Source: Candidatus Zixiibacteriota bacterium (GTDB lineage Bacteria > SM23-81 > DAOVCL01). Taken from it: a stretch of 10,203 nt of DNA. The stretch is taken from contig DAOVCL010000056.1 of the NCBI GenBank assembly GCA_030670005.1, positions 1 to 10,203 on the forward strand. Direction: 5' to 3'. Shown piece after piece: positions 4,778 through 10,203 of this stretch. The notes below the pieces were generated by a model that did not search any database, was not told the DNA's origin, and saw only the letters and a program-made list of their open reading frames with translations. Position 1 is the stretch's first letter; every line of letters starts with the position of its first letter. The translations under genes and the position numbers were made by a program.

Positions 4778-5512
4778 ATGGTTGAGCCAGAGATAAGAGA
4801 GCTTCTCATTGCAGGAGTCCATTTTGGCCATCAAACGCAGAGATGGAATCCCAAAATGAAGAGGTTTATCTTCACTTCCAAGAATGGCATCTATATAATT
4901 GACCTCCTGAAGACACTTCAATGTCTGAAGGAGGCCCGCCAGAGGATATACGAAACGGTAGCTGAAGGGGAGTCAGTTCTCTTTGTGGGGACCAAAAAAC
5001 AGGCCCAGGAGATCGTCAGCCAGGAAGCTCAGAGGTGCGGGGTATTCTATGTAGTGGAGAGGTGGTTAGGGGGAACTTTGACCAATTTCCAGACTATAAA
5101 GAAAAGCATCGACAGGTTGTTAAATTTGGAGAAGATGAGTGGGAACGGCACTTATGATAAGTTGCTTAAAAAGGAGGTTTTGAGGCTGGAGAGAAAGAGG
5201 GAAAAGTTGGAGAGGTACTTAGGGGGAATCAAAGGGATGTACAAACTGCCAGGCCTCTTGTGTGTGGTCGATGCCAAAAAGGAAAGGATCGCTGTAGCCG
5301 AGGCAAACAGGTTGGGCATACCAGTAGTGGCCATAGTGGATACAAACACTGATCCCGATCCGATCGACTATCCCATCCCGGGCAATGACGATGCCATAAA
5401 GTCCATCCAGTTAATCACCAAGATGCTCGCTGATGCGGTAATGGAGGCCAAGGAAAGAATTTCCTCAGCCGTCAAACCAGAGGAAGTTACCCCACAGAAG
5501 GAGGCGGGATGA
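4778..5512 (+). CDS. rpsB: 30S ribosomal protein S2
   Basis: S2 is a late-assembling protein on the back of the small subunit, needed with S1 for mRNA binding. The 244-residue product shows GVHFGHQTQRWNPKMKRFIF (13-32), the NGIYIIDL strand (36-43), VLFVGTKKQAQEIV (67-80), RWLGGTLTNFQTIKKSI (95-111), a charged coiled-coil-like insertion (about 112-148), LPGLLCVVDAKKERIAV (157-173), and IPVVAIVDTNTDPDPIDYPI (181-200). GGAGG (4768-4772) lies 5 nt before the ATG. A structured leader precedes it. The stop overlaps the tsf start as ATGA, so S2 and EF-Ts are translationally coupled, as in most bacteria. Confidence 0.98.
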   Translation: MVEPEIRELLIAGVHFGHQTQRWNPKMKRFIFTSKNGIYIIDLLKTLQCLKEARQRIYETVAEGESVLFVGTKKQAQEIVSQEAQRCGVFYVVERWLGGTLTNFQTIKKSIDRLLNLEKMSGNGTYDKLLKKEVLRLERKREKLERYLGGIKGMYKLPGLLCVVDAKKERIAVAEANRLGIPVVAIVDTNTDPDPIDYPIPGNDDAIKSIQLITKMLADAVMEAKERISSAVKPEEVTPQKEAG

Positions 5513-6102
5513 ATATCACAGCGGATATGGTAAAAACTTTAAGGGAAAAGACCTCGGCAGGAGTTATGGACTGCAAGGAGGCTTTGACCAAGGCGGAAGG
5601 GAATATAGAGAAGGCTATCTCCCATCTGAGGGAAAAGGGAAAGGCAAAAGCTGCCCAGAAGGCGGGAAGGGCTACAAAAGATGGGATAGTGGGGGCCTAT
5701 ATCCATCCGGGCAGCAAACTTGGGGTTTTGCTAGAGGTCAACTGTGAAACCGATTTCGTAGCCAGAACAGGGGAGTTCAAAACCTTGGTCAAGGAATTAG
5801 CTATGCAGATAGCTGCTTCCAATCCTCTGGTCTTAAAGAGAGAGGATCTGCCTCAAGAAACCGTGGATAAGGAGAAGGAAATTTACCGGAACCAAGCCCT
5901 CAATGAGGGGAAGAAGGAGGAGATTGTTGAGAGGATAGTTAACGGGAGGATAGAGAAATTTTACCGGGAAGTCTGCCTCTTAGAACAGCCCTATATCAAG
6001 GATGAGGATAAAAAGATTCAAGACCTACTTGATGAGTTCATTGCCAAACTGGGGGAGAACATCTCCATAAGTAGATTTGTTCGCTATAGGTTGGGCGAAT
6101 AG
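5509..6102 (+). CDS. tsf: Elongation factor Ts (short form)
   Basis: EF-Ts is the cytosolic exchange factor that releases GDP from EF-Tu. The 197-residue product is about the size of the Thermus-type short form and lacks the second core subdomain of the roughly 280-residue enterobacterial type. The N-terminal UBA-like helix bundle carries TSAGVMDCKEAL (15-26). The EF-Tu contact motif NCETDFVAR is at 78-86, with Asp82 and Phe83. The core ends with EQPYIKDEDKKI and ISISRFVRYRLGE. The start overlaps the rpsB stop by 4 nt (ATGA), and GGAGG of the rpsB tail (5500-5504) serves as its binding site. pyrH begins 2 nt after its stop. Nothing suggests truncation, because both family ends are present. 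Confidence 0.97.
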   Translation: MNITADMVKTLREKTSAGVMDCKEALTKAEGNIEKAISHLREKGKAKAAQKAGRATKDGIVGAYIHPGSKLGVLLEVNCETDFVARTGEFKTLVKELAMQIAASNPLVLKREDLPQETVDKEKEIYRNQALNEGKKEEIVERIVNGRIEKFYREVCLLEQPYIKDEDKKIQDLLDEFIAKLGENISISRFVRYRLGE

Positions 6103-6104
6103 AA

Positions 6105-6842
6105 ATGCCACCTCGGACTCCTGTTTACAAAAGGGTTCTCTTAAAGGTCAGTGGGGAGGTTCTAAAGGGAAAGAGAAAGTATGGAATCGACCTTGAGGCC
6201 ACCTCTCAAATAGCTAAACAGATAAAGGAAGTAGCTGAACTTGGAGTGAGCATAGGGGTAGTAATTGGAGGAGGCAATATATTTCGGGGAGTCTCGGCTA
6301 GCGCCAAGGGCATAGACAGGGTTTCTGCGGACTATATGGGTATGTTAGCCACTGTGGTAAATGCTTTGGCTTTACAGGACTCCTTGGAGAAGAAGGGTCT
6401 GCCGACCCGGGTGATGTCCGCAATAAGGATCGAACAGGTGGCCGAACCCTACATAAGAAGGAGGGCCCTACGGCATCTGGAGAAGGGGAGGATAGTTATC
6501 TTCTCCGGGGGAACAGGAAACCCATACTTTTCAACCGATTCCGCTGCCGCCTTGAGGGCAATTGAGATGCAGGCTGAAGTGCTCCTTAAGGGGACAAAGG
6601 TGGACGGCATCTACACTGCAGACCCCAACCAAGACAGGGATGCAGCCAGATACAAATCGCTTTCCTATATTGATTTCCTCAACAAAGGGATAAAGGTTAT
6701 GGACAGCACTGCCGTCTCCCTCTGTATGGACAATCACCTGCCCATAATAGTCTTTAATCTAAATCGCAAGGGGGATTTTAAGAGGATAGTATGGGGGGAA
6801 GGGATAGGAACCAAGGTAGACCATAAGGGAAAGGAGGAGTAG
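6105..6842 (+). CDS. pyrH: Uridylate (UMP) kinase
   Basis: PyrH phosphorylates UMP to UDP with ATP and acts as a homohexamer of the amino-acid-kinase fold, supplying pyrimidines for RNA, DNA and sugar nucleotides. The 245 residues show LKVSGEVL (13-20), VIGGGNIFRG (53-62), ADYMGMLATVVNALALQ (75-91), SGGTGNPYFSTDSAAALRA (134-152), KVDGIYTADP (165-174), KVMDSTAVSLC (197-207) and LPIIVFNLN (212-220). It lies 2 nt after tsf with no clear binding site of its own, implying coupling. Its stop TAG is followed directly by the frr ATG. The order rpsB-tsf-pyrH-frr is one of the most conserved bacterial gene strings and supports the call. Confidence 0.98.
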   Translation: MPPRTPVYKRVLLKVSGEVLKGKRKYGIDLEATSQIAKQIKEVAELGVSIGVVIGGGNIFRGVSASAKGIDRVSADYMGMLATVVNALALQDSLEKKGLPTRVMSAIRIEQVAEPYIRRRALRHLEKGRIVIFSGGTGNPYFSTDSAAALRAIEMQAEVLLKGTKVDGIYTADPNQDRDAARYKSLSYIDFLNKGIKVMDSTAVSLCMDNHLPIIVFNLNRKGDFKRIVWGEGIGTKVDHKGKEE

Positions 6843-7400
6843 ATGGAAGATGAGGTTTTGGCTCAAGCTGAGGTGAAGATGAAGAATGCCGTAGAGGCTT
6901 CCCAGAGGGAACTGGCTCACATCAGGACTGGCAGGGCAACCACCAACCTCTTAGATGGGATAACTGTTGAATATTACCAATCTACGGCCCCTCTCACCCA
7001 TGTGGCCAGCTTAAGTGTCCCTGATCCTCGCACCATTGCCATTCAGCCCTGGGACAAAAGTATAATCCCGGTTATAGAGAAGGCTATCCTCAAATCTGAC
7101 CTGGGCCTCACCCCCTCAAACGATGGGACGGTAATCCGGCTTCCCATCCCTCCACTAACAGAGGAAAGGAGGATGAACCTGGTGAAGGTGGTAAAGAGGC
7201 TGGCCGAGGAGGGGAAGATAGCCATTAGAAATACCCGCCGGGAGGCCAATGAATCCCTGAGGAAGGCGGAAAAGGAGGGGAAGCTGCCAGAGGACGACAG
7301 CCGCAGGAAACAGGAGAAGGTGCAAGAACTCACCGACAAATATGTAGAGAAGGTGGATGAGCTTATCAAGCTAAAGGAAAAGGAGATAATGGAGGAATAA
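6843..7400 (+). CDS. frr: Ribosome recycling factor
   Basis: RRF works with EF-G to split post-termination ribosomes. The 185-residue protein has the normal length. It has the first long helix ending in HIRTGRATTNLLDGI (26-40), the small beta domain with LTHVASLSVPDPRTIAIQPW (51-70), SDLGLTPSNDGTVIRLPIPP (85-104), LTEERRMNLVK (105-115), and the last two helices with RNTRREANESLRK (129-141) and the tail QELTDKYVEKVDELIKLKEK. The ATG at 6843 abuts the pyrH stop with no gap. AAGGAGG (6831-6837) is 5 nt upstream. It is the last gene of the tight block; the next spacer is 223 nt and the series then changes. Confidence 0.98.
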   Translation: MEDEVLAQAEVKMKNAVEASQRELAHIRTGRATTNLLDGITVEYYQSTAPLTHVASLSVPDPRTIAIQPWDKSIIPVIEKAILKSDLGLTPSNDGTVIRLPIPPLTEERRMNLVKVVKRLAEEGKIAIRNTRREANESLRKAEKEGKLPEDDSRRKQEKVQELTDKYVEKVDELIKLKEKEIMEE

Positions 7401-7515
7401 TGATTTAACCTCCCCTGATCTGCAGGAGAACTTCAAACTTGAAACATTTTGGAACTTCCCCAACTCCCTACAAATATGTAAGCAACATCCTTCAACAACC
7501 CTTATTCCAGTATAT

Positions 7516-7532
7516 TCTGACGCATCGTCAGA
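7516..7532. repeat. Perfect 7-bp hairpin in the frr-lipoprotein spacer
   Basis: TCTGACG (7516-7522) and CGTCAGA (7526-7532) flank CAT. TCCCC follows instead of a T-run, so it is not a standard terminator. It could be an operator, an mRNA processing site or a dispersed palindrome. The rest of 7401-7623 shows no gene, and no clear promoter for the next gene. Confidence 0.45.
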
Positions 7533-7623
7533 TCCCCAAAAAACTGAGATATACCACCCCCAGAATCTCTATGGAAGAAATCTAAAATGAAAATTTAGCC
7601 TTTATCTCATAAAAGAGTCAGTT

Positions 7624-8130
7624 ATGAAAAGCAAGCTATTTCTACTTTCCCTGATTATTTTAATCAGCGGATGTCAGAAGAAATCCCCCATTAGATCGGA
7701 AATATCCATCGAGGGGGTATGGCAAGAGAACTTTAAACAGGTTTATGAGTCATTCATTGAACCCGCTGAGTTCTCTTCGTCGGATACCGTCTCTTATAGC
7801 TCTACTCTTACCCTTAAAGATGGCCATTATCAGATACTACTGCATCCTCCCATACCCCAGGGCCAGAGCTTTTTCACGAGGTCGAATTGGGAAGGAACCT
7901 ACTGTCTGAGTGAGGATACAATAAAATTTATCGATCCCTTAAGTGGTAAGGTTAAGCAACAATACGAATTTGAGATCTGGAGTGATTCGCTGAATTTATC
8001 CTTTGTTCCTCTTAGCTATTCCCCAGGGGATAGCATTGTATGCATTCCTTGGGGTGGGCTGCCTTGGGGCAATGCCCGGGGGAAACTGAGTGGAACCTTT
8101 CACCGAATTGAGCCTGATGAAATAGAGTGA
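7624..8130 (+). CDS. Predicted lipoprotein, possibly lipocalin-like
   Basis: A 168-residue protein with a lipoprotein signal: a short basic start (MKSK), a hydrophobic core (LFLLSLIILI) and lipobox LISGC, so Cys17 would be lipidated after cleavage by signal peptidase II. The mature part is predicted mostly beta. It has EGVWQ (30-34), WEGTYCLSEDTIKFIDPLSG (89-108), YEFEIWSDSLNLSFVPL (114-130), and a Gly/Pro/Trp-rich IPWGGLPWGNARGKLSG (141-157). The GVW start and DTIKF / DSLNLSF strands recall small lipocalin-like domains, but I cannot assign a family. The binding site before the ATG is weak (AAGAG only). It interrupts the normal frr-uppS adjacency, with AT-rich spacers on both sides and a composition unlike its AGG-rich neighbours. 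It may be a lineage-specific insertion. Confidence 0.8.
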   Translation: MKSKLFLLSLIILISGCQKKSPIRSEISIEGVWQENFKQVYESFIEPAEFSSSDTVSYSSTLTLKDGHYQILLHPPIPQGQSFFTRSNWEGTYCLSEDTIKFIDPLSGKVKQQYEFEIWSDSLNLSFVPLSYSPGDSIVCIPWGGLPWGNARGKLSGTFHRIEPDEIE

Positions 8131-8183
8131 TCACTTTTACTTCTGTTAAAATTAGAATTGACTGGATTGATGTAGCCATTTGC

Positions 8184-8189
8184 TACAAT
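8184..8189 (+). promoter_or_regulatory. Possible extended -10 promoter upstream of uppS
   Basis: TACAAT preceded by TGC gives an extended -10 (TGNTACAAT). A TTGACT at 8158-8163 is 20 nt away, longer than the ideal 17. The hexamer overlaps a perfect 6-bp hairpin TGTAGC/GCTACA (8171-8187), which could affect its use. It would give the uppS-cdsA-tsaE block its own start. Confidence 0.3.
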
Positions 8190-8230
8190 ATATCATCAGT
8201 AATTCTACTTTGTCGGAGAAATTTTTGTAA

Positions 8231-8365
8231 ATGATAACAACCACAAAGAACGGTCAGATCTCGGTAGACCCCAATCTTTCGTGTTTTAAGAAGCTGATTA
8301 TCGATATAGAACGATTACATCAGATTTTAGTTGTGGGCTATTGTAAATGCAAGTTGAAGAGTTAA
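8231..8365 (+). CDS. Candidate 44-aa ORF overlapping the uppS start
   Basis: An ATG at 8231 opens 44 codons that end with TAA at 8363-8365, 19 nt inside uppS. The product begins MITTTKNGQISVDPNLSCFK and contains DIERLHQILVVGYC. It has no signal or domain that I know. GGAG (8215-8218) is 12 nt upstream, rather far. uppS itself lacks a recognisable binding site, so translation of this ORF could deliver ribosomes to the uppS ATG. It may equally be a chance frame or a gene remnant. Confidence 0.3.
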   Translation: MITTTKNGQISVDPNLSCFKKLIIDIERLHQILVVGYCKCKLKS

Positions 8366-9090
8366 AGGAGAAGATCTCAACCACTGGCAACCTCCCCCAG
8401 CATATAGCCATAATTATGGATGGAAATGGGCGCTGGGCTAAGAAGAGAGGGTTGCCCAGGAGGGCTGGACACAGGGAGGGAGTTAGGGCAGTGAGGAGGG
8501 TAGTGGAGGCTGCAGGAGAGATTGGAATTAAGTATCTTACCCTCTATGTCTTCTCCTCCGAGAACTGGCGCCGTCCAAAGGAGGAGGTTGGCTTTCTGAT
8601 GAGGCTTCTTGAGGAAACGGCGAGAAAAGAGATAGTGGATCTAAACAAGAACAATGTTCGATTGACTACTATCGGAAGGTTCGAGGAACTCCCGGAGGCG
8701 GCCAAAAGGGTCCTAAAAGAGGGGATCGATCTAACATCAGGAAATAGTGGCTTAACCCTAATCCTTGCCCTTAACTACGGTTCCCGTATTGAGATAACAG
8801 ATGGAGTAAAGAGAATAGTCCAGGAAGTCAAAGAGGGTAAATTGGCGATAGATGAGATAGGACCCCGGCTCTTCTCCGATTACCTCTATACCGCCCCATA
8901 TCCTGATCCGGACCTCTTGATTAGAACCAGCGGTGAGTTGAGGATAAGCAACTTTCTTCTCTGGCAGATAGCTTATGCCGAGCTCTACATCACCCAGACA
9001 CTCTGGCCCGATTTTGCTAAGAAAGAGCTCTTTGAGTCTATCCTGAGCTACCAGGAAAGGGAGAGAAGATTTGGGGCAGTCAACCAATAG
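8347..9090 (+). CDS. uppS: Undecaprenyl diphosphate synthase (cis-prenyltransferase)
   Basis: It condenses isopentenyl diphosphate units onto farnesyl diphosphate to make the C55 carrier lipid used for peptidoglycan and surface polysaccharides. The 247-residue length is typical. Motifs are HIAIIMDGNGRWAKKRG (19-35) with the Mg-binding Asp25, GHREG (41-45) with His42, LTLYVFSSENWRRPKEEV (64-81), ALNYGSR (141-147), and PDPDLLIRTSGELRISNFLL (186-205) with the diphosphate-binding arginines. The ATG has no Shine-Dalgarno, and a small upstream ORF overlaps it. Family alignment supports this start. cdsA overlaps its last 20 nt, the usual uppS-cdsA pairing in bacterial lipid operons. I cannot tell the exact chain length made. 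Confidence 0.97.
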   Translation: MQVEELKEKISTTGNLPQHIAIIMDGNGRWAKKRGLPRRAGHREGVRAVRRVVEAAGEIGIKYLTLYVFSSENWRRPKEEVGFLMRLLEETARKEIVDLNKNNVRLTTIGRFEELPEAAKRVLKEGIDLTSGNSGLTLILALNYGSRIEITDGVKRIVQEVKEGKLAIDEIGPRLFSDYLYTAPYPDPDLLIRTSGELRISNFLLWQIAYAELYITQTLWPDFAKKELFESILSYQERERRFGAVNQ

Positions 9091-9946
9091 GGCTACTCTT
9101 GAGGCCAAACTGAGATCTACCAAGATCGGGAAAAGGGTGGGAGTAGCCTTCAGCTTTGGCCCCCTTCTGCTTCTGCTCTCCTGGCTGGGAGGGATATGGC
9201 TTCTCGTCCTTGTTGATCTGATTATCATCTTAGGTCTTCTGGAATTCTGTCGAATGTGGGAGGTTAAGGGAATCGTGGTCAACAAGGGTCTGGTAATTAT
9301 TCTCTCTCTCTCCTTCGGGTGGAACTCCTTTTTAAACCTCGGCTTGAGTTTACCCTTCCTTTTCACCTTTCTCTTTTTCATCCTGCTTGTATCAGAGCTC
9401 TTCCGCGGGGTAGATGGAGCGTTATTCCGGATTTCCGCCTCACTTTTAGGTATATTCTATTTAGGATGGTTGGCAACCTACCTTCTCTCCATAGGGGAGT
9501 TAAATCCCGAGGTTCCCCATTGGGGAGGGAGCGCTCTTATCCTCATCTTCCTGGTGATCTGGAGCGTGGATACCGGGGCCTACTTCTCCGGCCTGGCCTG
9601 GGGGAGCCACAAGATCACCCCTCAGATTAGCCCGAACAAAACCTGGGAGGGAACAATTGGAGGGTTTCTGGGAGGGATTTTTGCCTCTCTGCTTTTGTGG
9701 TTTCTCTCCTCTCCTCTCCATCCTTTTCTCCCTTCCCTTCCCTTAAACCACTACCTGGTTGTCGGGGGCATAGCTGGAGTGGGAGGCCAGGTAGGGGATG
9801 TGATAGAGTCACTTATGAAAAGGGATTCCGGGATAAAGGATGCCTCATCGCTCATTCCCGGGCATGGAGGGATACTGGACAGGTTTGACAGCCTCCTCTT
9901 TATCGCCCCCCTGGAATACTACTACCTCAAGCTTATCCTCTCCTGA
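9071..9946 (+). CDS. cdsA: Phosphatidate cytidylyltransferase
   Basis: CdsA is a membrane enzyme making CDP-diacylglycerol from phosphatidate and CTP, the branch point for phospholipids. The 291-residue protein has several hydrophobic segments (about 25-60, 74-110, 118-140, 153-175, 195-213 and 229-245). The family signature runs from SLMKRDSGIKDASSLIPGHG to GILDRFDS (247-274). The conserved SVDTGAYFSG (165-174) and SPNKTWEGTIGGFLGG (187-202) segments are also present. The start is TTG 9071, 20 nt inside uppS. GGGAG (9059-9063) is 7 nt upstream, and no ATG precedes the first membrane segment. In many bacteria dxr and rseP follow cdsA; here tsaE does. Confidence 0.95.
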   Translation: MGQSTNRATLEAKLRSTKIGKRVGVAFSFGPLLLLLSWLGGIWLLVLVDLIIILGLLEFCRMWEVKGIVVNKGLVIILSLSFGWNSFLNLGLSLPFLFTFLFFILLVSELFRGVDGALFRISASLLGIFYLGWLATYLLSIGELNPEVPHWGGSALILIFLVIWSVDTGAYFSGLAWGSHKITPQISPNKTWEGTIGGFLGGIFASLLLWFLSSPLHPFLPSLPLNHYLVVGGIAGVGGQVGDVIESLMKRDSGIKDASSLIPGHGGILDRFDSLLFIAPLEYYYLKLILS

Positions 9947-9955
9947 TTTCCTCCA

Positions 9956-10203
9956 ATGAGAGCAACCATCATCACCAAATCTCCCGAGGAGACAATCAGC
10001 TTAGGGAAAAAGATTAGCGGGAGCTTGAAGCAAGGAGATATCGTCTCTCTCATAGGGGAACTGGGAAGTGGCAAGACAACCCTTATCCAGGGAATCTGCA
10101 AGGGATTGGGGGTAAAAAGATATGTCACCTCCCCCACCTTCGTATTAGTAAACATCTATCAGGGGAGAGTTCCGGTTTATCATCTCGATCTCTTTCGGCT
10201 GAG
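9956..10203 (+). CDS. tsaE: tRNA t6A biosynthesis ATPase TsaE, 5' part
   Basis: TsaE is the P-loop ATPase that assists TsaB-TsaD in attaching threonylcarbamoyl to A37 of ANN-decoding tRNAs. The 82 codons visible contain the Walker A GELGSGKTT (34-42), preceded by LKQGDIVSLI. SPTFVLVNIY (59-68) and VYHLDLFRL (74-82) follow; both are highly diagnostic of this family. The C-terminal part is beyond the right edge. ATG 9956 is 9 nt after the cdsA stop, without a visible Shine-Dalgarno, so coupling to cdsA is likely. The expected homologue length is about 140-160 residues, so nearly half is missing only because of the window edge. TsaB often follows tsaE; it cannot be seen here. Confidence 0.95.
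   Translation, partial: MRATIITKSPEETISLGKKISGSLKQGDIVSLIGELGSGKTTLIQGICKGLGVKRYVTSPTFVLVNIYQGRVPVYHLDLFRL

Noticed and set aside
8758..9381. A 207-codon basic open frame on the - strand
   Set aside because: It lies antisense to uppS and cdsA, both of which have full family signatures; its Lys/Arg content is the complement of the hydrophobic cdsA codons.
1..10203. CRISPR array, tRNA or rRNA genes
   Set aside because: I found no regularly spaced direct repeats and no cloverleaf or rRNA-like sequence on either strand by eye; a tRNAscan and Infernal run would settle it.

Overview
The window looks like part of a bacterial chromosome. A conserved housekeeping operon on the + strand (about 2.5-10.2 kb) follows a decayed accessory region read mostly on the - strand (about 1-2.5 kb). 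The housekeeping proteins are bacterial: ribosomal proteins L13, S9 and S2, a short EF-Ts, UMP kinase, ribosome recycling factor, undecaprenyl-PP synthase, CdsA and TsaE. Codon use is rich in AGG and ATA, and the coding strand is purine-rich. The lipoprotein with a lipobox implies a cell envelope. I cannot name the phylum. The gene order, with mtnA directly before rplM and tsaE directly after cdsA, is unlike the common model bacteria.

Left region (1-2490). A C-terminal piece of an integron-type tyrosine recombinase (IntI) sits on the - strand and runs off the left edge. Beside it lie three copies of the 7-nt integron core GTTAGGC or its complement, at 424, 1075 and 1724, and I found none in the rest of the window. 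Between them are a 35-codon lysine-rich ORF, the decayed C-terminus of a REP-associated (Y1) transposase, and a compact pair of overlapping genes. That pair encodes a small acidic protein and a retropepsin-like aspartic protease. I read this as the remains of an integron or cassette cluster, with the protease pair as its best preserved cargo. From 1731 to 2230 I see no gene. From 2231 to 2465 there is a dense run of perfect short palindromes.

Right region (2490-10203). A sigma70-like promoter (2492-2520) precedes mtnA (methionine salvage). Then come rplM, rpsI, rpsB, tsf, pyrH and frr, tightly packed or overlapping from rpsB onward. The rpsI leader could form an alternative fold, and a strong nested hairpin precedes rpsB, where other bacteria have S2-controlled leaders. 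After frr the series is interrupted by a lipoprotein gene of unknown role and AT-richer spacers. It resumes with uppS, cdsA (20-nt overlap) and the start of tsaE.

Together the operon covers ribosome assembly and recycling, UMP phosphorylation, the lipid carrier for cell wall synthesis, phospholipid precursor synthesis and tRNA t6A modification. The most novel material is the cassette-like protease pair and its mobile-element surroundings, the palindrome cluster, and the two leader RNAs.
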